Below are positions 53,663-62,492 of a stretch of DNA of 64,000 nt, piece after piece. The DNA is taken from assembly GCF_002577195.1 (NCBI RefSeq), contig NZ_NULG01000010.1, positions 1 to 64,000 on the forward strand, written 5' to 3'. Position numbers and translations under genes: made by a program. Source of the stretch: Bacillus sp. AFS041924. GTDB lineage: Bacteria > Bacillota > Bacilli > Bacillales > Bacillaceae_G. The notes under the pieces are model-generated. The model was not told the origin of the DNA and ran no database searches. It worked only from the letters and a program-made list of their open reading frames with translations. How positions within the stretch are numbered: position 1 is the stretch's first letter; the number at the start of each line of letters is the position of its first letter.

Positions 53663-54391
53663 TTGTTACTTACAATTTTTCAGACGCTTTATAAAAGAAA
53701 AGAAAAAATTGAAGATATTGTATTAACAATACAACAATCTTCATCAAAAGAACTAGATGATTTTATCGTTCAATATGATCCTTTTATAAACAAAACTGTT
53801 TCTACTATTTGTGGTAGATATATTACAAATCAAGAAGATGAATATAGTATTGGCCTAAGTGCATTTCATGAAGCTATTAAACTATATACATATAAAAAAG
53901 GTGCCTCATTTCTATCGTTCGCCAAGTTGATCATAAAAAGGGAATTAATCGATTACTTTCGTAGGGAATCTAAGTATCAATCAATGACATCAGAAAAATC
54001 TGAGTCGGAAGATTTGCATAAACAATATGATGACCACGTGTATAGTTCCTATATTAAAAACTTTGATGAAGTTAATCGTAAAGAAGAAATACTTCATTTT
54101 AGTGAAATGCTTAATCAATTTGGAATATCATTAGAAAATTTAGTAGAGGTTTCACCAAAACACGAGGATACTAGGAAGCATATTATTTCAGTTGTGGATT
54201 GTATTACATCTGATGAAGAAATGACGGCTTTTCTATATAAAAAGAAAAAATTACCGATGAATAGACTAGAATCTAAAGTTGATATAAGTCGTAAAACACT
54301 TGAAAAACATAGGAAATATATAATTGCTATGTGCATCATAGATGTTAATGATTATATCTATTTAAAAAACTATTTAAAAAGGGGGGACTGA
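53663..54391 (+). CDS. sigI: RNA polymerase sigma factor SigI
   Basis: Alternative sigma-70 factor for heat and cell-wall stress genes; 242 residues. Region 2 is recognisable from DDFIVQYDPFINKTVSTICG, RYITNQEDEYSIGLSAFHEA and FLSFAKLIIKRELIDYFRRES; the C-terminal half has the SigI-type DNA-binding region (LESKVDISRKTLEKHRKYII). TTG 53663 is eight bases from GGAG; an upstream in-frame TTG (53645) would put that site inside the gene. rsgI begins two bases after the stop. Control probably comes from the sigma-I-type promoter at 52301 reading through. Confidence 0.94.
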   Translation: MLLTIFQTLYKRKEKIEDIVLTIQQSSSKELDDFIVQYDPFINKTVSTICGRYITNQEDEYSIGLSAFHEAIKLYTYKKGASFLSFAKLIIKRELIDYFRRESKYQSMTSEKSESEDLHKQYDDHVYSSYIKNFDEVNRKEEILHFSEMLNQFGISLENLVEVSPKHEDTRKHIISVVDCITSDEEMTAFLYKKKKLPMNRLESKVDISRKTLEKHRKYIIAMCIIDVNDYIYLKNYLKRGD

Positions 54392-54393
54392 AG

Positions 54394-55446
54394 ATGAATA
54401 ATGGAATTGTATTAAAGGTTCATCGTACATATGTAGTTGTACTAACTGCAAATGGTGAGTACTTAAAATGTAAAAAATTATTGTCATCATATTCAATTGG
54501 TGAAGAAATTCAGTTCCCTAACCATGCAATTATTTTAAATAATAGAGTGAAAATAAATATCCCAAAATTAGTACCTGTCGTAATTGCCAGTGCACTAATT
54601 CTTATGTCATTTTTATTCGAAAATTGGAACGATAAAAAAGCATTAGCAGCAGGAAAGGTCTCAATTGACTCAGAGGCAAAGGTGTCATTAGTTTTAGACA
54701 AACAGTTAAACGTTATCTCATTAGAAGGTCACAATGAACAGGGCAAAAAAGTGGTTGATAAGATGGATAACTGGAAGCAGGAGCCTTTACAGACCGTCAT
54801 GAATGACTTAGTTAATGAGATGGAGAAATCTAAAGTAATTCAACCAGATGAAACAATCAAATTAACAGGTAAGATGAAACAAAAATTTAAAAATAAGCAA
54901 ATTGAGTTAAATAGTGAATTGAAGGATATTCAAGAAAGTAATAATCATATTAATATCCCAAAATCTAATGAATTAGATAAACCAAAAGCTAAAACTCAAC
55001 CTCAAAATCAAATAAAAACTCAAGATCAGAAACAAATTAAAAAAGATAGTAACTTTAATTCTCATTCAAATAAAGTCACAAAAAAAGAGAACAATTTCAA
55101 AAATAAATCATCTGTAAAGTCGCCTATTAAAGATAAAAACAAGGCCAATAATCATGGTTATTCAAAAGAAAATAAAAATAATAGACACCAAGAAGAACGT
55201 TGGGGTAATAAAAAGCGACAATGGAATCATAGTGACAACAACCAAGAAATAAAGAAGTACGATCAAAAAAATCAATACAAAAACTATGAGAAGTATTATG
55301 AGAAAAAAAAACATGAAAATTATAGCGAACGTAATTCAAGTAGAAAAAATAACTTTCATGGAAGAAATGAAAAATGCTATAAGTGCGATGACCGTAATAA
55401 ATATGATGAAAAATCGTACAATAAAGACTGGCATAGAAATCAATAA
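54394..55446 (+). CDS. rsgI: Anti-sigma factor RsgI with degenerate cleavage motif
   Basis: Membrane inhibitor of SigI; 350 residues. Cytoplasmic RsgI_N (about 1-50: MNNGIVLKVHRTYVVVLT, EYLKCKKLLSSYSIGEE), one membrane helix (about 59-77: LVPVVIASALILMSFLF), then the juxtamembrane extracellular domain (about 85-165). B. subtilis RsgI reads TIDINPSVEMGLN at the start of that domain; here the aligned segment is SIDSEAKVSLVLD, so the Asn-Pro pair at which RsgI cuts itself is Glu-Ala. The rest of the domain (GKKVVDKMDNW) is conserved. After residue 185 the tail is long, polar and Lys/Asn/Gln/His/Tyr-rich with one CYKC motif near residue 327, not a recognised carbohydrate-binding domain. Starts two bases after sigI. 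Confidence 0.9.
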   Translation: MNNGIVLKVHRTYVVVLTANGEYLKCKKLLSSYSIGEEIQFPNHAIILNNRVKINIPKLVPVVIASALILMSFLFENWNDKKALAAGKVSIDSEAKVSLVLDKQLNVISLEGHNEQGKKVVDKMDNWKQEPLQTVMNDLVNEMEKSKVIQPDETIKLTGKMKQKFKNKQIELNSELKDIQESNNHINIPKSNELDKPKAKTQPQNQIKTQDQKQIKKDSNFNSHSNKVTKKENNFKNKSSVKSPIKDKNKANNHGYSKENKNNRHQEERWGNKKRQWNHSDNNQEIKKYDQKNQYKNYEKYYEKKKHENYSERNSSRKNNFHGRNEKCYKCDDRNKYDEKSYNKDWHRNQ

Positions 55447-55449
55447 AGA

Positions 55450-55494
55450 AAAGGCTATCCATAAGTCAGGCTAACTGACAAAATGGAGCCTTTT
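55450..55494 (+). terminator. Terminator of the sigI-rsgI cluster
   Basis: Nested stems: outer AAGGCT.TCCAT / ATGGAGCCTT and inner GTCAG / CTGAC, followed by seven T. Confidence 0.8.
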
Positions 55495-55638
55495 TTTAAT
55501 ACCGCTTTAGCATAAGGATTTAAGCAAAGTGTTTTTATAAATGCAAGAACTTTTTAGATTAGTTTTAACGCATTTAATTGCAGTTCTCTCACACTTATTT
55601 GGAACTCAGACTACTCTTATTGAAGACAGAAAGAAACC

Positions 55639-56007
55639 TTAAGCATGGCCACTTAAATGCTCATGAATAACCTTCCATTCACCAACTACATCCTTAATAA
55701 ACACATTTGTAGCCCTACCATGACCTTTTACAATTTTCCCGTTCATATAGCCTTCATAAAGATATTGATAAGTACACGAAGCAGAACTCTCATCAACCGT
55801 TAACCATTTTACATTCGTAGCTCTATAGACTTCATCTTGAATCAGGTTCCAAGCGTTTTCAAAGTATTGTCGGATATCTAGTAAATTTGTACACGATTTG
55901 TCAGAAAACCAATAAGTAGCATCTTTATGTATGTATTTCTTTACTTCGTCAAAATCATGTGTATTTGTTGCTATTATGTACTGTTGTAAAGCATCCTGAT
56001 AGTTCAT
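55639..56007 (-). CDS. NTF2-like (SnoaL-type) protein
   Basis: 122-residue cone-fold protein of the NTF2/SnoaL superfamily (DALQQYIIATNTHDFDEVKK, then HKDATYWFSDKSC, YLYEGYMNGKIVKGHGRATN and GEWKVIHEHLSGHA). Such small proteins bind or isomerise diverse ligands; none is predictable. ATG has AAAGGTGG. Monocistronic. Confidence 0.85.
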   Translation of the reverse strand: MNYQDALQQYIIATNTHDFDEVKKYIHKDATYWFSDKSCTNLLDIRQYFENAWNLIQDEVYRATNVKWLTVDESSASCTYQYLYEGYMNGKIVKGHGRATNVFIKDVVGEWKVIHEHLSGHA

Positions 56008-56107
56008 TTACACGCCACCTTTATAATAGAGTCGCAGTTAGACTTTAGATGATGATCTATAAATCATCATATCATTTAACAGATAAAAGATGTCGAAGCT
56101 CCTAAAA

Positions 56108-56152
56108 TAAAAGAAACCACAAGGGAAGAACGATTCCCTGGTGGTTTCTATT
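56108..56152 (-). terminator. uvsE terminator
   Basis: Stem GAAACCAC / GTGGTTTC with an inner GGGAA / TTCCC pairing. Minus-strand reading continues TTTTATTTTA. Confidence 0.8.
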
Positions 56153-57104
56153 TCACTTCAATTATTCCGCCACATATTCGCTTATAGCCTCTCCATTTTG
56201 ACAGGTCTTCCATTAATTGCAATAGGGCTATATCCTTTTTTTTCGACTCAATCATTATATCGATATCACTTCCAATTGTTCGAGCAATGTCAAAAAAAGG
56301 TTTAATAAAATCAAGGTCAATTAAATCTGAGTGAGCTCTAAATTCTTTATCAGATTTTGGAGAGGAGATATGTATTTTAGGTTTCAATTTTGTATGATCC
56401 CAAGTTGAGTAAATGAGTGGTAATAATTCATCCAACGGTTCTTCGCATAAATTTGCCATATGATGATGATAGTCAAATACGAGTGGAATACCTTCGTTTT
56501 GACAAACCATTAGTGTTTCAGCAGTATTATAAGTTTTATCGTCGTTTTCAAGTGTCATTTGTTTTTTTATATGAGAAGGGAGTTTTTTTATATTCTCATA
56601 AAATCGTCCGATAGCAAGCTCTTTGTTACCGTACGCTCCTCCTATGTGTATATTAATGACACTTTGGTCTGAAACGCCCATTGCTTCAAGAACTTTAAAA
56701 TGGTATTCCATGTCAATCACAGCATTATTAGTAATATGCGGTTTATCACTTGTAAAAAGCGTGAATTGGTTAGGGTGAAAGCTAACTCTTATTTCATGCT
56801 TTTTTATAAAATCACCTATTTCTTTGAATTGTTTGTAAAAAATATTAATATAATCGAATTCTACATCCGGATGAGTCGCCAAAGGAACCATTGAAGAGGA
56901 CATTCTATATAAGGGAATTTGTTGTCCTACATTATAGTGTAGTGCTCTAAACGTGTTTTTAATATTTTGGGATGTAACGTAAATTAGTTTCTCTAAACGT
57001 TCATCTTTTTCAAGCGCTTTATAACGTGTTAATGTAAGAGTTTTTGCAGGTGAACAATTATATAAGGATAATACATGTGATACATATCCAAATCGAATTA
57101 TCAT
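56148..57104 (-). CDS. uvsE: UV damage endonuclease UvsE
   Basis: Cuts 5' of UV photoproducts in alternative excision repair; in bacilli it protects spores. The 318 residues form a TIM barrel with metal ligands in [49 protein letters not shown] and KIHISSPK; start [16 protein letters not shown] is typical. ATG has GAGGTG. Lies 41 bases behind the clsB-like gene in one operon, as ywjE-ywjD in B. subtilis, where this gene is forespore-expressed. Confidence 0.95.
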   Translation of the reverse strand: MIIRFGYVSHVLSLYNCSPAKTLTLTRYKALEKDERLEKLIYVTSQNIKNTFRALHYNVGQQIPLYRMSSSMVPLATHPDVEFDYINIFYKQFKEIGDFIKKHEIRVSFHPNQFTLFTSDKPHITNNAVIDMEYHFKVLEAMGVSDQSVINIHIGGAYGNKELAIGRFYENIKKLPSHIKKQMTLENDDKTYNTAETLMVCQNEGIPLVFDYHHHMANLCEEPLDELLPLIYSTWDHTKLKPKIHISSPKSDKEFRAHSDLIDLDFIKPFFDIARTIGSDIDIMIESKKKDIALLQLMEDLSKWRGYKRICGGIIEVK

Positions 57105-57145
57105 ATTGTGTTCACCTCAATTATTATTTTGTACTGAAAAAAACA

Positions 57146-58339
57146 TTACATTAATGGAGAAAGAAGCTTAGATAAAAGCTTACGGCACTTCCATAAAAAT
57201 GTTGTTTTTTTATAATGCTGGATAGGGTAAGACTTCGAACGCTCTAGGTCTTTCATAAATATTTCTTTGATTTTCAATATGAATGACTCACTCGAGAAAA
57301 TACAACTCCATTCATCGTTTATGCAAAGGCTCCTACGGTCAAAGTTGACGGATCCCACATCACAGCAGCAATCATCGATTAATAGTACTTTGGCATGAAA
57401 GAATCCTTTCTGATAATGGAAAACTTCTCCGCCACATTCTAGGATTAATAGGAGGTGTGGAAAACTCGCTTCTTTAACTAGCCTATGGTCTTCTTTTTCA
57501 GGAATCATTACACAAATATGGACACCTCGATTAAGTGCCGCAAGTAATGCATTCATAAGTTTTTTTGTTGGAATAAAGTAAGGCGTACCAATATAAATAT
57601 GTTTTTTTGACTTATCAATTAATTCTTTATAAAGATTCTCGATGCGTACAAAGTCCGATGAATAGAAGTGGTGCTCGATTTTTCCTTTTGCTAATTTATT
57701 ATCATCGATTAAAGTAAATGATTTTCCTCCACTTCTAACCCAGTCTATTAAAAATTGAGCGTGTAAGTCCTTTACTCCTTCACCTGTCATTCGAATATGG
57801 TAGTCTCTCCAATACCCTAATTCTTCATCAAATCCTATATATTCTTTGCCGATATTAAATCCGCCAAAATAGCCGGTTTTTTGATCTATTACTGTAATCT
57901 TACGATGGTTTCGATGTTGAAACCGATAGAAGGTATATGGAAATCCCGTTCGTCGATTAAAAAGTACTTCTACTCCATTTTCTTTTAGTTTTTTAATTCT
58001 TTTACGTTTAAGCGTAAAACTTCCAATCCAATCAACTAGCAAACGTACTTGTAATCCTTCACAAGCCTTTTTTTCGAGTAATGATAAAAATTTTTCAGAA
58101 GTCTCATCATTTCGAACAATATAAAAAAGCATAGAAATACTACTATTTGCTTCTTTTATATCGTCTAGAAGATGTTTGTATAATACGTTACCATCAGTAA
58201 TTAGCATTGTTTCACTATATCTTTTTTTAAATGGACAAGTTTTATCATATTTATGAAAAGCTTTATAACCAAAATAAAGATCTAAGCTAGCAAGGAGTAT
58301 AAGAAAGAGGAGGGCAAATAAGCAAATACAAAGAATCAT
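57146..58339 (-). CDS. clsB: Cardiolipin synthase-like phospholipase D protein (YwjE)
   Basis: 397-residue membrane enzyme joining phosphatidylglycerols into cardiolipin. It has one N-terminal helix (LCICLFALLFLILLASLDLY) and two HKD motifs: HRNHRKITVIDQKTGYFGGF (about 145-160) and FFHAKVLLIDDCCCDVGSVN (about 315-330). The length is shorter than ClsA because only one membrane helix is present. B. subtilis YwjE is a minor, sporulation-associated cardiolipin synthase with the same neighbours. ATG has AAAGGAG. Confidence 0.9.
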   Translation of the reverse strand: MILCICLFALLFLILLASLDLYFGYKAFHKYDKTCPFKKRYSETMLITDGNVLYKHLLDDIKEANSSISMLFYIVRNDETSEKFLSLLEKKACEGLQVRLLVDWIGSFTLKRKRIKKLKENGVEVLFNRRTGFPYTFYRFQHRNHRKITVIDQKTGYFGGFNIGKEYIGFDEELGYWRDYHIRMTGEGVKDLHAQFLIDWVRSGGKSFTLIDDNKLAKGKIEHHFYSSDFVRIENLYKELIDKSKKHIYIGTPYFIPTKKLMNALLAALNRGVHICVMIPEKEDHRLVKEASFPHLLLILECGGEVFHYQKGFFHAKVLLIDDCCCDVGSVNFDRRSLCINDEWSCIFSSESFILKIKEIFMKDLERSKSYPIQHYKKTTFLWKCRKLLSKLLSPLM

Positions 58340-58429
58340 ATAATAAACTCCTTTACCTTTTACGTGTAGATAGTATGACCATTTATTTTGAAGAATATCA
58401 AAAAGGGCAAATTTAATATGAAAAAGTAT

Positions 58430-58457
58430 TTGACTGAATAGTCATTCATAATATAAT
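58430..58457 (+). promoter_or_regulatory. fadF promoter with FadR operator
   Basis: TTGACT at 58430-58435, 16 bp, TATAAT at 58452-58457. TGACTGAATAGTCATTCA at 58431-58448 matches the B. subtilis FadR consensus TGAATGANTANTCATTCA at all fixed positions but one and covers the -35 and spacer, so fatty acyl-CoA induction is expected. Confidence 0.85.
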
Positions 58458-58551
58458 TAAAGTATATATTTTCTGAATATTATTATGGTTATAAATTTTT
58501 AAAAAGTAAGCGTTTTATTTGTAACCGGGAAAATTGGGGGAGGAATACATC

Positions 58552-60660
58552 ATGGATCATGCACTTTTGTATTTGAACGCACTAGGGTTTGTGGCAATTA
58601 CAGTTTATGCAATTTATTTATTCATTTACCTAATTAAAACAAGACTTGCCTACATTAAACTAGGTAAAAAGGAAGAATTTGAGAGAAATTTCAAAGAACG
58701 CTTTCAAAAAATTTGGGTAAATGTTTTTGGACAAAAAAAGTTATTGAAGGATAAGAAAAGTGGATTTATTCATTTACTATTCTTTTATGGGTTTATTTTA
58801 GTTCAAGCTGGAGCTTTAGATTTTATTTTAAGAGGTCTAGTTCCTGGGGTGCATTTACCACTTGGGCCGTTATACGGTGCATTTACATTTTTTGAAGAAA
58901 TTGTAGCGTTATTAATATTAGTAGCGGTTGTTTGGGCTTTCCATAGACGATATATTGAAAAATTAGTTCGATTAAAAAGAGGCTGGAAAAGCGGTCTAGT
59001 TCTAATTTTTATTGGTTTATTAATGCTTTCAACTCTGTTTGGAAATGGTATGGGGATCATTTGGAGTGGAGAAGGAACAAGCTTCCACGAACCAATTGCT
59101 TCTTTAATTGCAACAATTTTTGGTGGAATTAGTAAACCTTTAGCAATTTCTTTCTTTTATGTTGCATGGTGGATTCATTTAATTTCACTTTTAACTTTCT
59201 TAGTTTATGTGCCTCAATCAAAGCACGCTCACTTACTTGCTGGACCAGCAAATGTGTATTTTAATCGTTTATCGAAAGCAGGTAAATTAGAAAAAATAGA
59301 TTTTGAAGATGAAACACAGGAGACTTTCGGGGTTGGAAAAATCAGTGACTTCCGTCAGTCACAATTAATTGACTTATATGCATGTGTGGAATGTGGTCGT
59401 TGTACAAATGTATGTCCTGCAACTGCAACTGGAAAAATGCTATCACCGATGGATTTGATTTTAAAACTTCGCGATCATTTAACTGAAACTGGAGCTGTTG
59501 TAACATCTCGTGCACCTTGGGTTCCGACTGTTGCATTTTCTAAAACTAAAGGTAATCAATTAGCGATTGCATCTCAAGGAAATCAAGAAACAGCTGCAAC
59601 ATTAGAATATAGTCCAAGTTTAATTGGCGATGTCATCACTGAAGAAGAGATTTGGGCATGTACAACTTGTCGTAACTGTGAAGATCAATGTCCAGTAATG
59701 AATGAACATGTTGAAAAGGTTATTGATTTACGTCGCTATTTAGTCTTAACGGAAGGTAAAATGCAACCAGATGCTCAACGTGCAATGACGAATATCGAGC
59801 GCCAAGGAAATCCATGGGGACTGAATCGTAAGGATCGAGAAAACTGGAGAGAACTTGATGAAAGTATTCATATCCCAACTGTAAAAGAAGCTAAAAAGGC
59901 CGGAGAAGAAATTGAATACTTATTCTGGGTTGGTTCAATGGGAGCATATGATAACCGTAGCCAAAAAATCGCTCTAGCATTTGCTAAACTTATGAATGAA
60001 GCTGGAATTAAATTTGCAATTTTAGGTAATAAGGAGAAAAACTCTGGTGATACACCAAGACGTTTAGGTCAAGAATTCTTATTCCAGGAATTAGCAAGTA
60101 ATAATATCGCAGAAATCGAAAAAGCAGAAGTAAGCAAATTAGTAACAATTGATCCACATGCTTATAACACATTTAAAAATGAATATCCTGATTTTGGATT
60201 ATCAATTGAAGTTTATCATCATACAGAACTATTATCTCAATGGGTTAAAGAAGGTAAGTTAAAGCCAGTTCATGAAATTGATGAAGTTATTACTTATCAT
60301 GATTCATGCTATTTAGGTAGATACAATGAAGTTTATGAAGCTCCTAGAGACATTCTTCGTGCAATTCCTGGCGTTAAGCTAGTTGAAATGGAGCGTAAAC
60401 GTGAAACAGGTATGTGCTGTGGAGCGGGTGGAGGATTAATGTGGATGGAAGAGCATGTTGGTAACCGTATTAATGTTACACGTACTGAACAAGCACTTGC
60501 AGTTAGTCCGAATGTAATTGGAACAGGATGTCCATATTGCTTAACAATGTTATCAGATGGAACAAAAGCAAAAGAAGTTGAAGAAAGTGTAAAAACACTA
60601 GACGTAGCTGAGCTTTTAGAGTTATCAATTTTTGGCGATAAACAAAACCAAGCTTCATAA
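58552..60660 (+). CDS. fadF: FadF, membrane Fe-S oxidoreductase of beta-oxidation
   Basis: 702-residue protein proposed to pass electrons from ETF or acyl-CoA dehydrogenase to the quinone pool. The N-terminal half has about five helices like the gamma subunit of nitrate reductase (about 1-240). Two 4Fe-4S clusters follow: CVECGRCTNVCPATATG (about 285) and CTTCRNCEDQCPVMNEH (about 375). Two CCG domains (YHDSCYLGRYNE and MCCGAGGGLMWMEEHVGNR, then TGCPYCLTML) end the protein as in heterodisulfide reductase subunits. ATG 58552 has GGGGGAGG; TTG 58534 overlaps that site. Under the FadR operator; in B. subtilis this gene heads fadF-acdA. Confidence 0.94.
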   Translation: MDHALLYLNALGFVAITVYAIYLFIYLIKTRLAYIKLGKKEEFERNFKERFQKIWVNVFGQKKLLKDKKSGFIHLLFFYGFILVQAGALDFILRGLVPGVHLPLGPLYGAFTFFEEIVALLILVAVVWAFHRRYIEKLVRLKRGWKSGLVLIFIGLLMLSTLFGNGMGIIWSGEGTSFHEPIASLIATIFGGISKPLAISFFYVAWWIHLISLLTFLVYVPQSKHAHLLAGPANVYFNRLSKAGKLEKIDFEDETQETFGVGKISDFRQSQLIDLYACVECGRCTNVCPATATGKMLSPMDLILKLRDHLTETGAVVTSRAPWVPTVAFSKTKGNQLAIASQGNQETAATLEYSPSLIGDVITEEEIWACTTCRNCEDQCPVMNEHVEKVIDLRRYLVLTEGKMQPDAQRAMTNIERQGNPWGLNRKDRENWRELDESIHIPTVKEAKKAGEEIEYLFWVGSMGAYDNRSQKIALAFAKLMNEAGIKFAILGNKEKNSGDTPRRLGQEFLFQELASNNIAEIEKAEVSKLVTIDPHAYNTFKNEYPDFGLSIEVYHHTELLSQWVKEGKLKPVHEIDEVITYHDSCYLGRYNEVYEAPRDILRAIPGVKLVEMERKRETGMCCGAGGGLMWMEEHVGNRINVTRTEQALAVSPNVIGTGCPYCLTMLSDGTKAKEVEESVKTLDVAELLELSIFGDKQNQAS

Positions 60661-60696
60661 AAGTTCTATAACTTTTCAAGTTTCATAAACTAACAA

Positions 60697-60725
60697 TGAA
60701 AGGTGTGCAGTTTGTACACCTTTCA
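60697..60725 (+). other. Intercistronic hairpin between fadF and the thiolase gene
   Basis: Perfect 10-bp stem TGAAAGGTGT / ACACCTTTCA with a 9-nt loop and no T tract. A third copy of GTACACCTTTT lies at about 60770. It may be a weak terminator, an mRNA-processing site or an operator. Confidence 0.45.
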
Positions 60726-60855
60726 GACCGTTGGTGAGCCTTTCAACAGTCTTAATTTGATCTACAGCTAGTACACCTTTTATTTGTTGATTGGATTAAT
60801 TATAGAATTTTTTTATAGAGGAGAAATTAGTTATTCATTTAAGGGGGAATTTGGG

Positions 60856-62037
60856 ATGAGTAAAACAGTTATAGTAAGTGCAGTTCGAACACCTATAGGA
60901 CGTTTGGGTGGCGCGTTAAAAGGTTTTAGCGCTGTAGAACTAGGTGGTATTGCGATTAAAGAAACATTGAACCGTGTTAACCATTCTTTTGAATCAATTG
61001 ATGATGTAATTATGGGTACAGTTTTACAAGGTGGACAAGGACAATTACCTTCTAGACAAGCGTTACGAAATGCAGGATTACCGTGGGAAACAAGATCAGA
61101 AACAATTAATAAAGTATGTGCATCAGGAATGCGAAGTGTCATGCTTTCAGACTTATTAATTCGTTCTGGTGAAAGTAAGCGTATTGTCGCAGGCGGAATG
61201 GAATCAATGAGTAATACACCTTTTTATCAAACATCTTTAAGATGGGGAAATAAAATGGGGAACACAGAATTAAAGGATGGCATCTTAGTAGATGGTCTAA
61301 CTTGTTCATTTACCGGAGTTCATATGGGTACATATGGAAGTGAGGTTGCTAAAATCGAAGACTTATCTCGTGAGCAACAAGATGAGTGGGCACTTCGCAG
61401 TCACCAACTTGCAGTTGAATCAATTAAAACAGGTAGATTTGAAGAAGAGATTGTAACAATTGAGTCTGTTGGCAAAAAAGGAGTCGTAACAAAGATAGAA
61501 GTAGATGAGTGTCCAAGGGAAGATACTTCAATCGAAAAATTAGCAAAGCTATCTCCTGCATTTGATCGTGACGGAACAATTACAGCAGGAAATGCACCTG
61601 GAATCAATGACGGAGCTGCAGCACTTTTATTAATGAGTGAGGAAGAAGCGAAACTAAATGGCTATACACCATTAGCTACAATTGTCGCTACGGAATCAAT
61701 GGCTGTAGAAGCGAAAGATTTCCCAAGAACTCCGGGATATGTAATTCAAAAATTACTACAAAAAACAAATAAAAATATTTCTGATATAGACTTATTTGAA
61801 ATTAACGAAGCATTCGCAGCAGTAGTTTTAGCAAGTGCAAAAATTGCTGATATTCCTTTAGAAAAAATAAATGTTAATGGTGGAGCTATTGCTCTAGGAC
61901 ATCCAATTGGAGCAAGTGGTGCAAGAATCATTGTATCTCTAATTCATGCTCTAAAAGCACGAGGTGGAGGTCTAGGAATTGCAGCAATCTGTAGCGGCGG
62001 TGGTCAAGGAGACGCTATTTTAGTAGAGGTACGTTAA
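60856..62037 (+). CDS. Acetyl-CoA C-acyltransferase (thiolase)
   Basis: Thiolase of 393 residues for cleavage (beta-oxidation) or condensation of acetyl-CoA. Active Cys88 in NKVCASGMRS, His in GGAIALGHPIGASGAR and the second Cys in CSGGGQGDA are intact; NEAFAAV is present. ATG 60856 with GGGGGAAT and GGG upstream is preferred; the open frame extends 24 codons further without support. Between fadF and acdA, a position where B. subtilis has no thiolase, so it is an addition to the cluster. AtoB-, MmgA- or FadA-type specificity cannot be told apart. Confidence 0.92.
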   Translation: MSKTVIVSAVRTPIGRLGGALKGFSAVELGGIAIKETLNRVNHSFESIDDVIMGTVLQGGQGQLPSRQALRNAGLPWETRSETINKVCASGMRSVMLSDLLIRSGESKRIVAGGMESMSNTPFYQTSLRWGNKMGNTELKDGILVDGLTCSFTGVHMGTYGSEVAKIEDLSREQQDEWALRSHQLAVESIKTGRFEEEIVTIESVGKKGVVTKIEVDECPREDTSIEKLAKLSPAFDRDGTITAGNAPGINDGAAALLLMSEEEAKLNGYTPLATIVATESMAVEAKDFPRTPGYVIQKLLQKTNKNISDIDLFEINEAFAAVVLASAKIADIPLEKINVNGGAIALGHPIGASGARIIVSLIHALKARGGGLGIAAICSGGGQGDAILVEVR

Positions 62038-62492
62038 GGATAGAGTATAGTATAGGAAAAACGTGATCGATTAAGGCAAGGAATATTTAAAGTAGAGCAT
62101 ATAGGGAATGCTGGTCATTGGAAAGAAGGAAAGGAGATCTATTTTCTTTTCCTCCACCATTGATTCTGCATTCCCTTGTTCCTGTCTTCAATTCCATTAC
62201 GTTTTGTTTTTCTATTTCATCTCCCCTTTTTTTTCCTTCCTTTCTACACTAAAATTTTTCTACAAAAAATAACAGGAATTTTCAGTTTTTTGTCTAATAT
62301 TATTTATAGTAGACTATCTTTTTAGTCAATGTAGAAATTATTATGTTAACGCTTACAAAATTCGACAAAAAGAACATGGCAGTGATAAGGGAGCAATTGG
62401 GTTAAAGGGAATAGGATATAATAATGATCTTTAATTGAAACTTTTGATTTGATTGTGATCCTTGTCCTAGCAAAAATCGGGGGAAATGATCT
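62038..62492. other. Intergenic region upstream of acdA: long hairpin and polypyrimidine run
   Basis: A long imperfect hairpin at about 62104-62175 (arms GGGAATGC and GCATTCCC outside, GGAAAGGAG-type pairing inside) could end the thiolase transcript. A C/T-rich stretch at about 62215-62245 follows, then the cre site at 62344-62357. No reading frame looks real. Confidence 0.5.
62344..62357 (+). promoter_or_regulatory. Consensus cre site upstream of acdA
   Basis: TGTTAACGCTTACA satisfies every fixed position of the CcpA consensus TGWNANCGNTNWCA. It lies about 135 bases before acdA, so carbon catabolite control of fatty-acid or branched-chain degradation is likely. Confidence 0.75.

Noticed and set aside
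55127-55462. Minus-strand frame rich in Phe, Tyr and His
   Set aside because: Complement of the Lys/Asn-rich RsgI tail; a composition artefact.
62104-62175. Long hairpin as an insertion-sequence remnant
   Set aside because: No transposase fragment or target duplication; better explained as a terminator-like stem.
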